From Candidatus Woesearchaeota archaeon (GTDB lineage Archaea; Nanobdellota; Nanobdellia; Woesearchaeales; WJKV01), in assembly GCA_014728875.1 (NCBI GenBank), contig WJKV01000015.1, positions 1 through 15,550 on the forward strand: 15,550 nucleotides of DNA. Direction: 5' to 3'. The first letter of the stretch is position 1; each line of letters opens with the position of its first letter. The notes below the pieces were generated by a model. It saw nothing but the letters and a program-made list of their open reading frames with translations. It was not told the origin of the DNA and ran no database searches. A program made the translations under genes and the position numbers. Positions 1 through 7,101 of this stretch are shown piece by piece.

Positions 1-9
1 CAGCTCATC

Positions 10-17
10 TTTATAAA
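10..17 (-). promoter_or_regulatory. TATA box for a leftward gene outside the window
   Basis: A TTTATAAA box lies just after the stop codon of the membrane-protein gene at 28. By analogy with the other boxes in this window it probably drives a minus-strand gene whose start lies beyond the left edge. The motif is palindromic, so the direction is inferred from gene orientation alone. Confidence 0.4.
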
Positions 18-27
18 CTTTGTGGTA

Positions 28-1251
28 TCATTCCCTCGTCCGTCTGTCTAGATCTTCTGTGTCATCAAGAAGCTGCTGGTACAGGTGGTTGATCTCTTCG
101 TATTTTGTTGTAAGATCCCTTGTCAGTTCTGCATCCTTGTTCGTGATGTAGTCAAGGGCCTGGTTTATGGCGTTCTCCAGTCTTTCCTCTGTCCGTGTGA
201 TGCCTTCTCTTGTGCCGTGGGCAAGCTCGTCGTTGAACTGGTTCAGGCCGTTGTCTATTGTTGTGCTCTTTTCCCGCATAGTGTGCTGCAGGTTCTGGTT
301 GAAGACATTGATTTTTCTCACAAGCTCGTTTATCCTGCTCCTCAGGTCTGTCAGATTTCTTATGTTTTCTTCTGCAGCTGTTCTTGCAGCCATCCTCTGC
401 GAAAGCTGTTCATTCCTCTGGATAAGCTCCTGGATGTCTTCCTTAAGGGACCTGCTGTTGTCCATCAGTTCGCCTGCAGTGTTCGTCAGCCTGTCGTGGC
501 CCTCTTGCATGTCGCGCATGCTTGCATTTATCATAGGATTAACATCATTCCTTATCCGCGTCCTTACCTCGCTCCTTTCCTGGTCTGTCCTGTCGTTGTA
601 GTCTCTTGGGACAGCTGCTCTAATGTTGTAGTGCACTTCGTCCTCTTCCTCCCCCATGCTCATTATCAGATAGAAAACGGCGATAACTGCAAGTATTGTT
701 ATCAGTGCAGTTCCTATGCCTGTGAACATAGGCCTTCCGCCTAATGTGCCGAACATTGTCAGTGCGAACCCCAGGCCGAAGAGTGTCATGAAATTCCTCA
801 GGTTCTTTCCTGCGATCTCTACGTCGTCGAACAAGTACCTGAAGATTCCGCATATCAATACTGACAGCAGTATTGCAAAAAAGATGTTGAACTGGTGGGC
901 GATCTCTCTTGCTCTTGTCAATACCTGGCCAGGCCCTGCAGAAAAGAACACGCTCAATACAACAATGCCTGACAAAGTCAGAGCGACTATCTTTCCGCTC
1001 TTTTTCAGCTTGCCGTCTTCTGAAAATACCTTTGACCTTGACAAGCCTACTGCAAACAACCCATACAGCAGGAAAAAGAACAAGAAGAACAGCATTGCGA
1101 ACATCAAAGGCTTGTTCTCCATCAGGCTATGTACCATGCCAAGCGTGTCTGTGAAAACATCTGCGCTTGCGAATGGTATAGAAAATAGAAAAATGACAGT
1201 AAATAGAACTAATATGATTGTTGTTCTTCTGCTGTTAAACAAGTTTTTCAC
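28..1251 (-). CDS. multi-pass membrane protein with C-terminal coiled coil
   Basis: I do not recognise a named family. The 407-residue product starts with a GTG codon. Residues 11-30 form a hydrophobic signal or anchor segment ending in an Ala-Ser-Ala that resembles a signal-peptidase site. Further membrane segments lie near 48-70, 88-104, 121-141, 153-171 and 177-198. An acidic stretch (200-206) follows, then about 200 residues of charged heptad-rich sequence predicted to be long coiled coil. This suggests a membrane platform with a rod-like soluble tail, perhaps a scaffold or a partner for other envelope proteins; the function is inference. The gene has its own TATA box at 1281-1288, about 33 nt before the GTG, and no clear Shine-Dalgarno, which fits a very short leader. 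Neighbouring L35Ae is on the same strand but probably a separate transcript. Confidence 0.85.
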   Translation of the reverse strand: MKNLFNSRRTTIILVLFTVIFLFSIPFASADVFTDTLGMVHSLMENKPLMFAMLFFLFFFLLYGLFAVGLSRSKVFSEDGKLKKSGKIVALTLSGIVVLSVFFSAGPGQVLTRAREIAHQFNIFFAILLSVLICGIFRYLFDDVEIAGKNLRNFMTLFGLGFALTMFGTLGGRPMFTGIGTALITILAVIAVFYLIMSMGEEEDEVHYNIRAAVPRDYNDRTDQERSEVRTRIRNDVNPMINASMRDMQEGHDRLTNTAGELMDNSRSLKEDIQELIQRNEQLSQRMAARTAAEENIRNLTDLRSRINELVRKINVFNQNLQHTMREKSTTIDNGLNQFNDELAHGTREGITRTEERLENAINQALDYITNKDAELTRDLTTKYEEINHLYQQLLDDTEDLDRRTRE

Positions 1252-1280
1252 CGCTTTTGAAATTTATGTAAGAATTAGCA

Positions 1281-1288
1281 TATATAAA
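1281..1288 (-). promoter_or_regulatory. TATA box of the coiled-coil membrane protein gene
   Basis: TTTATATA on the minus strand, centred about 33 nt upstream of the GTG at 1251. It lies in the 45-bp gap after the L35Ae stop codon. Spacing predicts an RNA start within about 10 nt of the start codon. Confidence 0.6.
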
Positions 1289-1296
1289 CGTTTTGA

Positions 1297-1554
1297 TTAT
1301 TGGATTTCAACGTCTCTTCCGATCGCCTGGCCAGGCATCCCTTTCTCAAACAAGGCTCGCACAGCACCCTTGTTGCCATGGATGTTCGTAACCTTGCCCT
1401 TGATCTCCCTGCCTGTCTGGGTCTTGAAGACGACTGCCTTTCCAACCAGTTTCTGGGCAGATTCCTTGTTGTTCACTTGATCTGCATAAAGCACCATCTG
1501 ATTGGTTTTCTGCACATGACGCCCTCTCCTGAAATTAGCGATTTTAGCCTTCAT
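1297..1554 (-). CDS. rpl35ae: 50S ribosomal protein L35Ae
   Basis: An 85-residue protein of the archaeal/eukaryotic L35Ae family, a component of the large ribosomal subunit. Diagnostic features are the N-terminal RRGR motif, the central 'LVGKAVVFKT' strand with a following GREIKGKV segment, and the hallmark 'HGNKGAVRALFEKGMPGQA' region at about residues 59-77. The protein is close to the usual 80-90 residue length and complete. The start at ATG 1554 is supported by an ATTTAAATA box at 1578-1586, placing transcription start next to the ATG, so the message is probably leaderless. The family is absent from bacteria, so this gene fixes the window as archaeal. Confidence 0.95.
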   Translation of the reverse strand: MKAKIANFRRGRHVQKTNQMVLYADQVNNKESAQKLVGKAVVFKTQTGREIKGKVTNIHGNKGAVRALFEKGMPGQAIGRDVEIQ

Positions 1555-1577
1555 AATGCCCCAGAACAGGGAAGTTG

Positions 1578-1586
1578 TATTTAAAT
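1578..1586 (-). promoter_or_regulatory. TATA box of rpl35ae
   Basis: ATTTAAATA on the minus strand, 24-32 nt upstream of the L35Ae ATG. No Shine-Dalgarno lies between the box and the ATG, which fits a leaderless mRNA. Confidence 0.6.
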
Positions 1587-1626
1587 GTTATGTGTCATTT
1601 AAAAATAAATTAACAATTGGGGCTAT

Positions 1627-2349
1627 TTAAACATTCTTGGCCTGTCCCCATAGAATCTTAAAATATCGCTTGTATGCATCGGCCATGTCCTTATCTTTTA
1701 TCTGTATGATCTTTACTGTTGGATTGAATATGATCAAAACGACTTCATTACCGCAAACATTAGTGGCGACCTGAGAATCATACAATTGCGGCAGACATCT
1801 GACTGATGTTAATTTTAACTTATCCAGGATCTTTACTCTTTCATGCGCTTCAAAATTATATATGTGATACATCTTAATACCTTTCTTGATTCTTTCCTTA
1901 TGAAAATTATCTATCCAGTATTTAACAACTTCAAAAGCCTTTTTTGGGATCCCATATGTTAGGAACGGTTCATTAAACTCAAGAAAATGGTAAAATAGAT
2001 TTCTTAAAGCAGAGGTTCCTTTGTAGATATTAACCACGCTTTCAGATTTAACAAATTGCTGGACTAATCTTATACGAGGTATTATTTTAGATAATTTTTC
2101 TTTTTTAGAATCAATTATATTCAGCAGAACGCTTGGATCCAAAGCCTCATACATAACTTTTTTTTCAATATTTTTTTTTGAAACCAACCCTTTTTCTTCC
2201 AATTTATGCAGAGCATCGTAAGTGTTTGCTTTGAATATTTTTGACTCTTTTGCAATCCTATAAGCAGAAGAAATTCCAAGCTCAGATAGTTTCAAATAAA
2301 TAATAGATTCATTCTTCGACAAGCCCATTTCCTGAAGCACTTCTTCCAT
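1627..2349 (-). CDS. TrmB-family transcriptional regulator
   Basis: A 240-residue DNA-binding regulator of the archaeal TrmB type. Residues about 6-62 are the winged HTH: 'LGLSKNES'-like opening (here GLSKNESIIYLKL), the 'SSAYRIAKESKI' helix, the recognition region 'ANTYDALHKLEEKGLV', and a wing. A coiled linker (about 80-98) leads to a C-terminal domain with the family's typical YKGTSALRNLFYHFL start and a YGIPKK segment. Characterised TrmB proteins bind sugars in a C-terminal domain; this one is short (TrmB of Thermococcales is about 340 residues), so the ligand cannot be predicted. The ATG at 2349 has a TTTATAAAT box 22-30 nt upstream, indicating a leaderless message. It is divergent from the methyltransferase-kinase pair, and repeats in the shared gap are candidate operators. 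Confidence 0.88.
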   Translation of the reverse strand: MEEVLQEMGLSKNESIIYLKLSELGISSAYRIAKESKIFKANTYDALHKLEEKGLVSKKNIEKKVMYEALDPSVLLNIIDSKKEKLSKIIPRIRLVQQFVKSESVVNIYKGTSALRNLFYHFLEFNEPFLTYGIPKKAFEVVKYWIDNFHKERIKKGIKMYHIYNFEAHERVKILDKLKLTSVRCLPQLYDSQVATNVCGNEVVLIIFNPTVKIIQIKDKDMADAYKRYFKILWGQAKNV

Positions 2350-2370
2350 ACATATTACAGAAGCAACTGT

Positions 2371-2379
2371 ATTTATAAA
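2371..2379 (-). promoter_or_regulatory. TATA box of the TrmB-like gene
   Basis: TTTATAAAT on the minus strand, 22-30 nt upstream of the ATG at 2349. The repeats beginning at 2395 are directly upstream of this box, where an archaeal activator or repressor could act. Confidence 0.6.
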
Positions 2380-2394
2380 GCTTTCCTAGAAAAA

Positions 2395-2444
2395 GTAGTA
2401 GCAATTACTACCAATATTAACAGATAATGAAGACTACCAATATT
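2395..2444. repeat. inverted and direct repeats in a divergent promoter, candidate operator
   Basis: Two overlapping repeat patterns are visible. GTAGTA (2395-2400) and TACTAC (2406-2411) form an inverted repeat with a 5-bp spacer. The 12-mer ACTACCAATATT occurs at 2407-2418 and again at 2433-2444, a 26-bp period. They lie between the TATA box of the TrmB-like gene and the likely promoter of the methyltransferase gene, so binding here could control both. That the neighbouring TrmB protein is the ligand is inference from position. Confidence 0.5.
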
Positions 2445-2445
2445 C

Positions 2446-2452
2446 TTTATAT
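2446..2452 (+). promoter_or_regulatory. probable TATA element of the methyltransferase-kinase operon
   Basis: TTTATAT lies 85-91 nt upstream of the methyltransferase ATG. It would give a leader of roughly 60 nt that includes the hairpin at 2495-2523 and the Shine-Dalgarno. A second candidate, TAGTATAT at 2467-2474, is possible; the sequence alone does not decide between them. Confidence 0.35.
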
Positions 2453-2494
2453 CGAAAGTCCAACATAGTATATCTAGAAAATTTAGTTGAAAAT

Positions 2495-2528
2495 TAGAGC
2501 GCTCCAAACTAGCGAGAGCTCTAGGGAG
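2495..2528 (+). promoter_or_regulatory. leader hairpin abutting the Shine-Dalgarno of the methyltransferase gene
   Basis: TAGAGCGCTC (2495-2504) and GAGAGCTCTA (2514-2523) pair at 9 of 10 positions around a 9-nt loop. The Shine-Dalgarno AGGGAG (2523-2528) follows directly, sharing its first A with the stem, and the ATG is at 2537. The stem could limit ribosome access, or be a DNA-level operator. This is one of the few genes here with a clear ribosome binding site. Confidence 0.5.
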
Positions 2529-2536
2529 AAAATAAA

Positions 2537-3517
2537 ATGGAAAACAACTTATGGGAATCATTTCAATCTGTCAATAATGACGAACAAAAGAGAATAGAGC
2601 TTACAAGTGCAATCACCAATAGGATGCTGAGGTTCGGTCTTCCTGAAACAACTTTCTTTCAATCTTATGAGCGGGAAGCGGAACTTCTGGATATGCTATA
2701 TCGCGGAATGGCTGATGATGAAACCCTGACAAGAGGATTCGAGGCATTCAGGAAGTTTGTCCCTAAAGTTCCCAGTGAGATATTTGATAGATACAGGGCA
2801 ATAAGACATGAGCTGAGAAAGCTCGATCTTGACACCTTGATAATAGGAGCATGTGGCCTTTCCCCTTTAGGCTTGATAATGGCTGAAGAGAATCCAGAGC
2901 TTAATGTAATTGATACTGATCTTTCTGACGTGGTAGAGTACAGACGCTCGTTAGGAATACAATCGCCCCGAGGATATAATCTGACAACACTTAATCTGCT
3001 GGATCCTGCACAAGAGGACGCCTCAAACATACCAAAAGGAGAAAAAGTGGCAATGGTAGTAGAAGGACTGGTATTCTATCTTGATGAAGGACAAAGAAAA
3101 CAGTTGAATAATGGACTTCGCAGGATTGCTGAACAAGTAACAATGCCTTCTGCTAAAGATGTCCACTATATTTTTGATGTTTATGTAGCGGATGAACCAT
3201 CAAGGCAGAGAGATACCGTAGTAGATTCTGAACATCCGCAGTGGAAGGATTTCATGAAGCTCGTTTCAAATGTCTATGAAGGGCAGAAAGCATTCTTCAG
3301 ATCCAGGGAAGATGTTATTTCATATCTAGAATCTTCAGGTTATGAAAATGCAAATGCCAGCCAACAATCAAGCAGAGATAGTGCGCATACCATCTTTGCA
3401 TGCAAATATCACATCAGCGGCAAAAGACTCTATAATGTCCTGGCAAACCGTATTGCTGCAGTCAATGCCGGATTGATAACTACTAAAAAATCCAGAAGCG
3501 CAAAAAATAGAAAATGA
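2537..3517 (+). CDS. LCM-like class I SAM-dependent methyltransferase
   Basis: A 326-residue putative methyltransferase. Residues 100-112 contain a Rossmann motif I variant (LIIGACGLSPLG), followed by VIDTDLSDVVEYRR at 124-137, where an acidic residue ends strand 2 to bind SAM. VVEGLVFYLDEGQ at 174-186 resembles the EGLxxYL segment of the leucine carboxyl methyltransferase (LCM/Ppm1) family. The FDVYV segment at 213-217 is a following strand. LCM-family members methylate carboxyl groups or small molecules; the substrate here is unknown. The C-terminus (about 293-326) is basic. The stop codon overlaps the ATG of the kinase-like gene by 4 bp (ATGA), so the two are almost certainly co-transcribed and may be translationally coupled. 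Motif I departs from the usual GxGxG, so activity is likely but unproven. Confidence 0.78.
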   Translation: MENNLWESFQSVNNDEQKRIELTSAITNRMLRFGLPETTFFQSYEREAELLDMLYRGMADDETLTRGFEAFRKFVPKVPSEIFDRYRAIRHELRKLDLDTLIIGACGLSPLGLIMAEENPELNVIDTDLSDVVEYRRSLGIQSPRGYNLTTLNLLDPAQEDASNIPKGEKVAMVVEGLVFYLDEGQRKQLNNGLRRIAEQVTMPSAKDVHYIFDVYVADEPSRQRDTVVDSEHPQWKDFMKLVSNVYEGQKAFFRSREDVISYLESSGYENANASQQSSRDSAHTIFACKYHISGKRLYNVLANRIAAVNAGLITTKKSRSAKNRK

Positions 3518-4089
3518 AGGTCATCGAATTCATGGGCATGCCAAGGGCAGGGAAATCAACGCAGTTCGAACTTGTGGAAACAGTATTAAGCTATGCAAAG
3601 AAAAAGAAAGTGCGCTGCCTTTATGAGGCAGTCCGCAACTGCCCTTTGGATAGAAAAGACAGATTCCAATACAACAGCTGGTCTTTGCATCACACAATCA
3701 ACAGGCTGATGGAAGCAAGGATGCAGGATGTGGATTACATACTTGTCGAGAGAGGCATCTGGGACCATGCAGCTTTTTCAATAGCTTTGTATTTTGACGG
3801 AAAGATAAGCAAACAGCAGTATCTCGCCCAGAGAAGATACTGCAAAGGATTTGGTTTCTTAGAAGATACAGTACTGGCTTTCTTCATAGACCCTGAAACC
3901 TCTGTTGAACGCGAGCAAAAATACCATAACCAGCAGGGCATTGTCACGAATATCAATTTTCTTTCTTATTTATTTGAAGCCTATAAAAGAACAATCAAAA
4001 AAGTTGAGCAGAAAATATGCATCATTGACAGCTCAAAACCGTTGGAAGAGAACACAGAAGAAATTTTCAGTCATATTGAACAGTTATGA
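3514..4089 (+). CDS. P-loop kinase, thymidylate/deoxynucleoside-kinase-like
   Basis: A 191-residue P-loop NTPase. Walker A is GMPRAGKST at residues 8-16, straight after the first beta strand. VERGIWDHAAFS at 78-89 resembles the (D/E)R-x-x-x-S/D substrate-binding segment of dTMP kinases and deoxynucleoside kinases. FFIDPETSVERE at 123-134 matches the strand followed by a lid arginine found in that group, and IIDSS at 170-174 fits the last strand. It is compact, near the usual 190-210 residues. It may phosphorylate a nucleoside, nucleotide or other small hydroxyl compound; it could equally be a different AAA_33-type kinase. It is coupled to the LCM-like methyltransferase by the ATGA overlap, which suggests consecutive steps on one substrate (inference). 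Confidence 0.78.
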   Translation: MKVIEFMGMPRAGKSTQFELVETVLSYAKKKKVRCLYEAVRNCPLDRKDRFQYNSWSLHHTINRLMEARMQDVDYILVERGIWDHAAFSIALYFDGKISKQQYLAQRRYCKGFGFLEDTVLAFFIDPETSVEREQKYHNQQGIVTNINFLSYLFEAYKRTIKKVEQKICIIDSSKPLEENTEEIFSHIEQL

Positions 4090-4090
4090 C

Positions 4091-4108
4091 TTCTTTTTGT
4101 CCCTTTTC
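4091..4108 (+). terminator. T-rich terminator after the kinase-like gene
   Basis: Just past the stop codon the plus strand is pyrimidine-rich with runs of five and four T. Archaeal termination commonly uses such T-tracts without a hairpin. It separates the methyltransferase-kinase pair from the promoter of the SecA-type gene. Confidence 0.4.
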
Positions 4109-4128
4109 AATAGTATATATAGATAAGC

Positions 4129-4137
4129 TTTATAAAT
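4129..4137 (+). promoter_or_regulatory. TATA box of the SecA-type gene
   Basis: TTTATAAAT, 23-31 nt upstream of the ATG at 4160, a canonical archaeal spacing for a leaderless transcript. A second A/T-rich stretch (TATATATAG, 4114-4122) lies just upstream. This shows that the SecA-type gene is equipped for archaeal transcription. Confidence 0.65.
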
Positions 4138-4159
4138 GGAATGAATTACATGTCACAGT

Positions 4160-7081
4160 ATGGTTCGTGTGTTTTTAGACGGGTTGTGGATGGACATTCC
4201 AGTTGCATCTGATTATCATACTCCGATAGAGGATCCAGAGTTTGATGCAAAAAACACCCCTGTTTCTGAACTAGACCTGAGCAGAGAAACAAGACAGTAT
4301 GTTCCTTTGCTTAACAGAGTCAAGCAGTACGATTTTTCGCGCGAAAGCAATAGCGATCTTAGAGCGAGGACCAGAAGATTAAGGATAGATATTGAAAAAG
4401 GAAAAAGGAATGCAGACGATGTTCTCACAGAAGCTTATGCAAACATCTATGAAGTAATGAGAAGATTCAGAGAGCAGGGAAAAGGATGGAAAGTGCTCGG
4501 CAAGGATTTTGAATGGGACATGAGGCCGTATGACTGCCAGCTCCTGGCAGGAATCGCAATGAGCAAGGGCAGTCTGGCTGACATGAAGACTGGCGAGGGA
4601 AAAACGATTGTCGGCGCGCTTGACGCTTATTACAAGGCACTGCAGGGACAGGTGCATGTTGCGACTGTCACTGAATATCTGTCCGGAAGAGACCATGACA
4701 TTCTAAGACCAATATTTGAAGAGCTTGGTCTGACTGTCGGCCTGAACAAGAGAGATATGCTAACTCCGCAGGAAAAAGCAGATCCGGACACGAACAATGT
4801 GCTGCTTCAGATAATCAAGAAGCAGGAGGCTTACGATACAGACATTCTGTTCAGTCCTTTCTATCAGCTGGCGCACGACCTCAACAATGACATGGTCAGC
4901 GGAAGGGTCTATATGCAGGACGGTTTCATTGAAGAGAACCCGCAAAAAAAACTGAAAAAACTGTCAAGAAAAAGATACTTGATCCTTGACGAGATAGACC
5001 AGATCACTGTTGACGAGGCAAGGATTCCTGTAATCCTCTCAAACAGGATAGATGAACAGGAGCCTGTGAACGAGTATGACACGATTGAAAAGATCGTGAA
5101 CAGGTTTTCCATTGGAGAGTTTGATTTTGACAATAACAATTATACAGAAACAAGGATGATAAGGAGGACTGCGCACGCAACAAGGGCGCCGATAGATCCA
5201 AAGGACATAAGATTTGTGTGGAGCAAGAAAAAATACATCGAGAACAAAGAAAAAGACACAGACATTGTCTATATTAAAGAAGGCGAAAGAAAGACATTGA
5301 GGCTCACAGACAAAGGCGAGCGCAGGCTGGAGAGGCTTCTGATGCGGATCGGCATGCTGGAACAGGACACAGTGCAGATGCTCGAAGAAAAAGAGCAGAA
5401 CGAGGATACAGAACTTACTGATGACGAAACAGAAAAAGCGCAGAGATTTGTCGAACTTTACCAGAAGGCGATGAATGCCATCAAGGCAAGGTTCTATTAC
5501 AAAGAAGGCGAGCATTACAGGATAGCAGGAGACAGGGTTGTCCTGATGGACACAATGACGGGCAGGGACAAGCCTGATTCAAAATACAGCGAAGGCATGC
5601 AGCAGGCGATAGAAGCAAAGGCAAGAAGAGAGACAGGACAGGACATACACATCACTCCAAGGACAGAAACAATCGCAAAAATCTCTGTCCAGGACTATAT
5701 ATTCAGCCAGTACAGTGATTTTTCCGGAATGTCAGGCACTGCTTTGGGAGCAGATGCAGAATTCAAGAAGATATACAAGAAGGATGTCTGTCCTGTGCCG
5801 ACAAACAGGCCGTGCATAAGAGAAGAGCTTTCTGATCAATTATTCGATACGTCCAACCATAGAAACCATATCGCAGTCTTAGACGCGCTTCAGTCTGTCC
5901 TGGACGGCAGACCAGTATTGCTGACTGTCCTGGACGAGAAAAAACTGCAGGACATTGTTGATATTGTCGAATTCAGGAAAGGCATGATGCCTGACGGAGA
6001 CAAGATAGAGTATCAGGTATTGAAGAACAATGCGACTTATGCAGGTGAAGCAAAGGACAGCGACGGCCTGAAAAGAGAGAACGAGCTTATTGCAAACGCA
6101 GGGACTGTCCGGGATGCTGAAGGAATAGACATAGGAATGCTGACGATCGCCGCAAACATGGCAGGCAGGGGCATTGACATCAAACTTGACGAGGCTGCGC
6201 AGAGGAACGGCGGAATGCATGGTATATTTGTCGAGAGATACAGATTAGGCAGGGTCGATGAACAGAAAAGAGGCAGGATAGGAAGACAGGGAAATCCAGG
6301 AATCTGCAAGTTTTATCTCTCAAGAGAGGACGAAGTAATGCAGGGCTTCCCCCTCGACGCAAAAGAAGGCTTTTCCAGGTTCGTCTCAAAAGTGCAGGCA
6401 GGCAATGAAGCAAGAGGCATGGGCAGCAGGAAAACAAATCTTGATTATAGAGAGGATCTGAGGGCGCACGAGATAGAATACTGCGCAATCAGAAGAGAAC
6501 TGCTGAGCAATGTCCCTGAACTGCAGAAAAAACATCTAAGCGACCTGTGCAGGCTGGTGGCAGTAGACGCTTTGAAGAGCTTTGAGACGCACAGGAGGAA
6601 CAATACGCTTGATGTCTTTGTAAGGGACATGGCGAGCTTGGGCATCTATGTTTCGAAGATGTTAAAATTAAGAGGAAGAAAAGACAGGGTCAAGAAAAAG
6701 ATCGGATTCACAGAAGCTGCAGAAAGCGAAAAGGCAAGAAAGGCTGCGAGAAAGGCATTAGTCAATCAGATCAGCCAGCTGACAAGAGCTGTAGAAGAAA
6801 GAGGACACATAGACGACCTTATCGAAGAATCATTCTGGGGGCACGAATTACACAGGCCCAACATCAATACTCTATGGAAAGAATATGTCAAGCATACTGA
6901 CGAAGGTTTTAGCAGGCTGGCCAGCAGTCCGGGCATCAAAAAAGAAGAATTCATAAAAGAATGCCATCAGGCCTATGAAAACTTCAAGCTGAGGATGGGC
7001 AGATTGTTGATAAGAAACCTTTTCACCAGCCTGCCAGGAGGATTTAACATAAACTTTATAAATAGAAGAATCGCAATTTAA
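4160..7081 (+). CDS. secA: SecA-type preprotein translocase ATPase
   Basis: A 973-residue DEAD-like motor with the SecA domain order. The N-terminal helical region (about 50-105) matches the SecA opening. NBD1 has RPYDCQL (122-128), Walker A MKTGEGKT (142-149), ILDEIDQ (275-281) and DEARIP (285-290), the counterpart of DEVDSILIDEARTP. The cross-linking (PPXD) region has YIKEGERKTLRLTDKGERRL near 371-390 and VVLMDTMTGR (460-469), then EAKARRETG and SGMSGTA (522-528). NBD2 has VPTNRP (546-551), TIAANMAGRGIDIKL (662-676) and RGRIGRQGNPG (704-714). A long scaffold helix starts at LDYRED (761-766). SecA drives proteins through SecYEG in bacteria; archaea are described as lacking it. The usual NBD1 stretch TNNEFGFDYLRDN is replaced by SPFYQLAHDLNND (232-244), and no C-terminal zinc motif is present. 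It is somewhat longer than the 840-900 of most SecAs. Translation is probably leaderless. A role in export is inferred. Confidence 0.93.
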   Translation: MVRVFLDGLWMDIPVASDYHTPIEDPEFDAKNTPVSELDLSRETRQYVPLLNRVKQYDFSRESNSDLRARTRRLRIDIEKGKRNADDVLTEAYANIYEVMRRFREQGKGWKVLGKDFEWDMRPYDCQLLAGIAMSKGSLADMKTGEGKTIVGALDAYYKALQGQVHVATVTEYLSGRDHDILRPIFEELGLTVGLNKRDMLTPQEKADPDTNNVLLQIIKKQEAYDTDILFSPFYQLAHDLNNDMVSGRVYMQDGFIEENPQKKLKKLSRKRYLILDEIDQITVDEARIPVILSNRIDEQEPVNEYDTIEKIVNRFSIGEFDFDNNNYTETRMIRRTAHATRAPIDPKDIRFVWSKKKYIENKEKDTDIVYIKEGERKTLRLTDKGERRLERLLMRIGMLEQDTVQMLEEKEQNEDTELTDDETEKAQRFVELYQKAMNAIKARFYYKEGEHYRIAGDRVVLMDTMTGRDKPDSKYSEGMQQAIEAKARRETGQDIHITPRTETIAKISVQDYIFSQYSDFSGMSGTALGADAEFKKIYKKDVCPVPTNRPCIREELSDQLFDTSNHRNHIAVLDALQSVLDGRPVLLTVLDEKKLQDIVDIVEFRKGMMPDGDKIEYQVLKNNATYAGEAKDSDGLKRENELIANAGTVRDAEGIDIGMLTIAANMAGRGIDIKLDEAAQRNGGMHGIFVERYRLGRVDEQKRGRIGRQGNPGICKFYLSREDEVMQGFPLDAKEGFSRFVSKVQAGNEARGMGSRKTNLDYREDLRAHEIEYCAIRRELLSNVPELQKKHLSDLCRLVAVDALKSFETHRRNNTLDVFVRDMASLGIYVSKMLKLRGRKDRVKKKIGFTEAAESEKARKAARKALVNQISQLTRAVEERGHIDDLIEESFWGHELHRPNINTLWKEYVKHTDEGFSRLASSPGIKKEEFIKECHQAYENFKLRMGRLLIRNLFTSLPGGFNINFINRRIAI
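7055..7063 (+). promoter_or_regulatory. TATA box inside the end of the SecA-type gene, for the Fis-HTH gene
   Basis: TTTATAAAT lies within the last codons of the SecA-type gene, 39-47 nt upstream of the ATG at 7102. It predicts an RNA start near 7083 and a leader of roughly 20 nt with a purine-rich GAGAGAG. An out-of-frame ATG at 7083 opens an 11-codon ORF overlapping the real start. The Fis-HTH gene may therefore be read both from its own promoter and by read-through. Confidence 0.45.
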
Positions 7082-7101
7082 TATGAAAAAAGAGAGAGAA
7101 A

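Noticed and set aside
85..1480. Several long plus-strand open frames (for example 85-744 and 716-1480)
   Set aside because: They lie opposite the membrane-protein gene and are rich in Cys/Ser/Phe without domain patterns. The minus-strand frame has a signal segment, membrane helices, a coiled coil and a promoter.
2373..2561. 62-residue minus-strand open frame spanning the divergent promoter region
   Set aside because: It covers the TATA boxes and repeats and overlaps the methyltransferase start, with no domain features.
5039..5515. 158-residue minus-strand frame inside the SecA-type gene
   Set aside because: It is antisense to conserved SecA sequence, and its composition is that of a reverse shadow.
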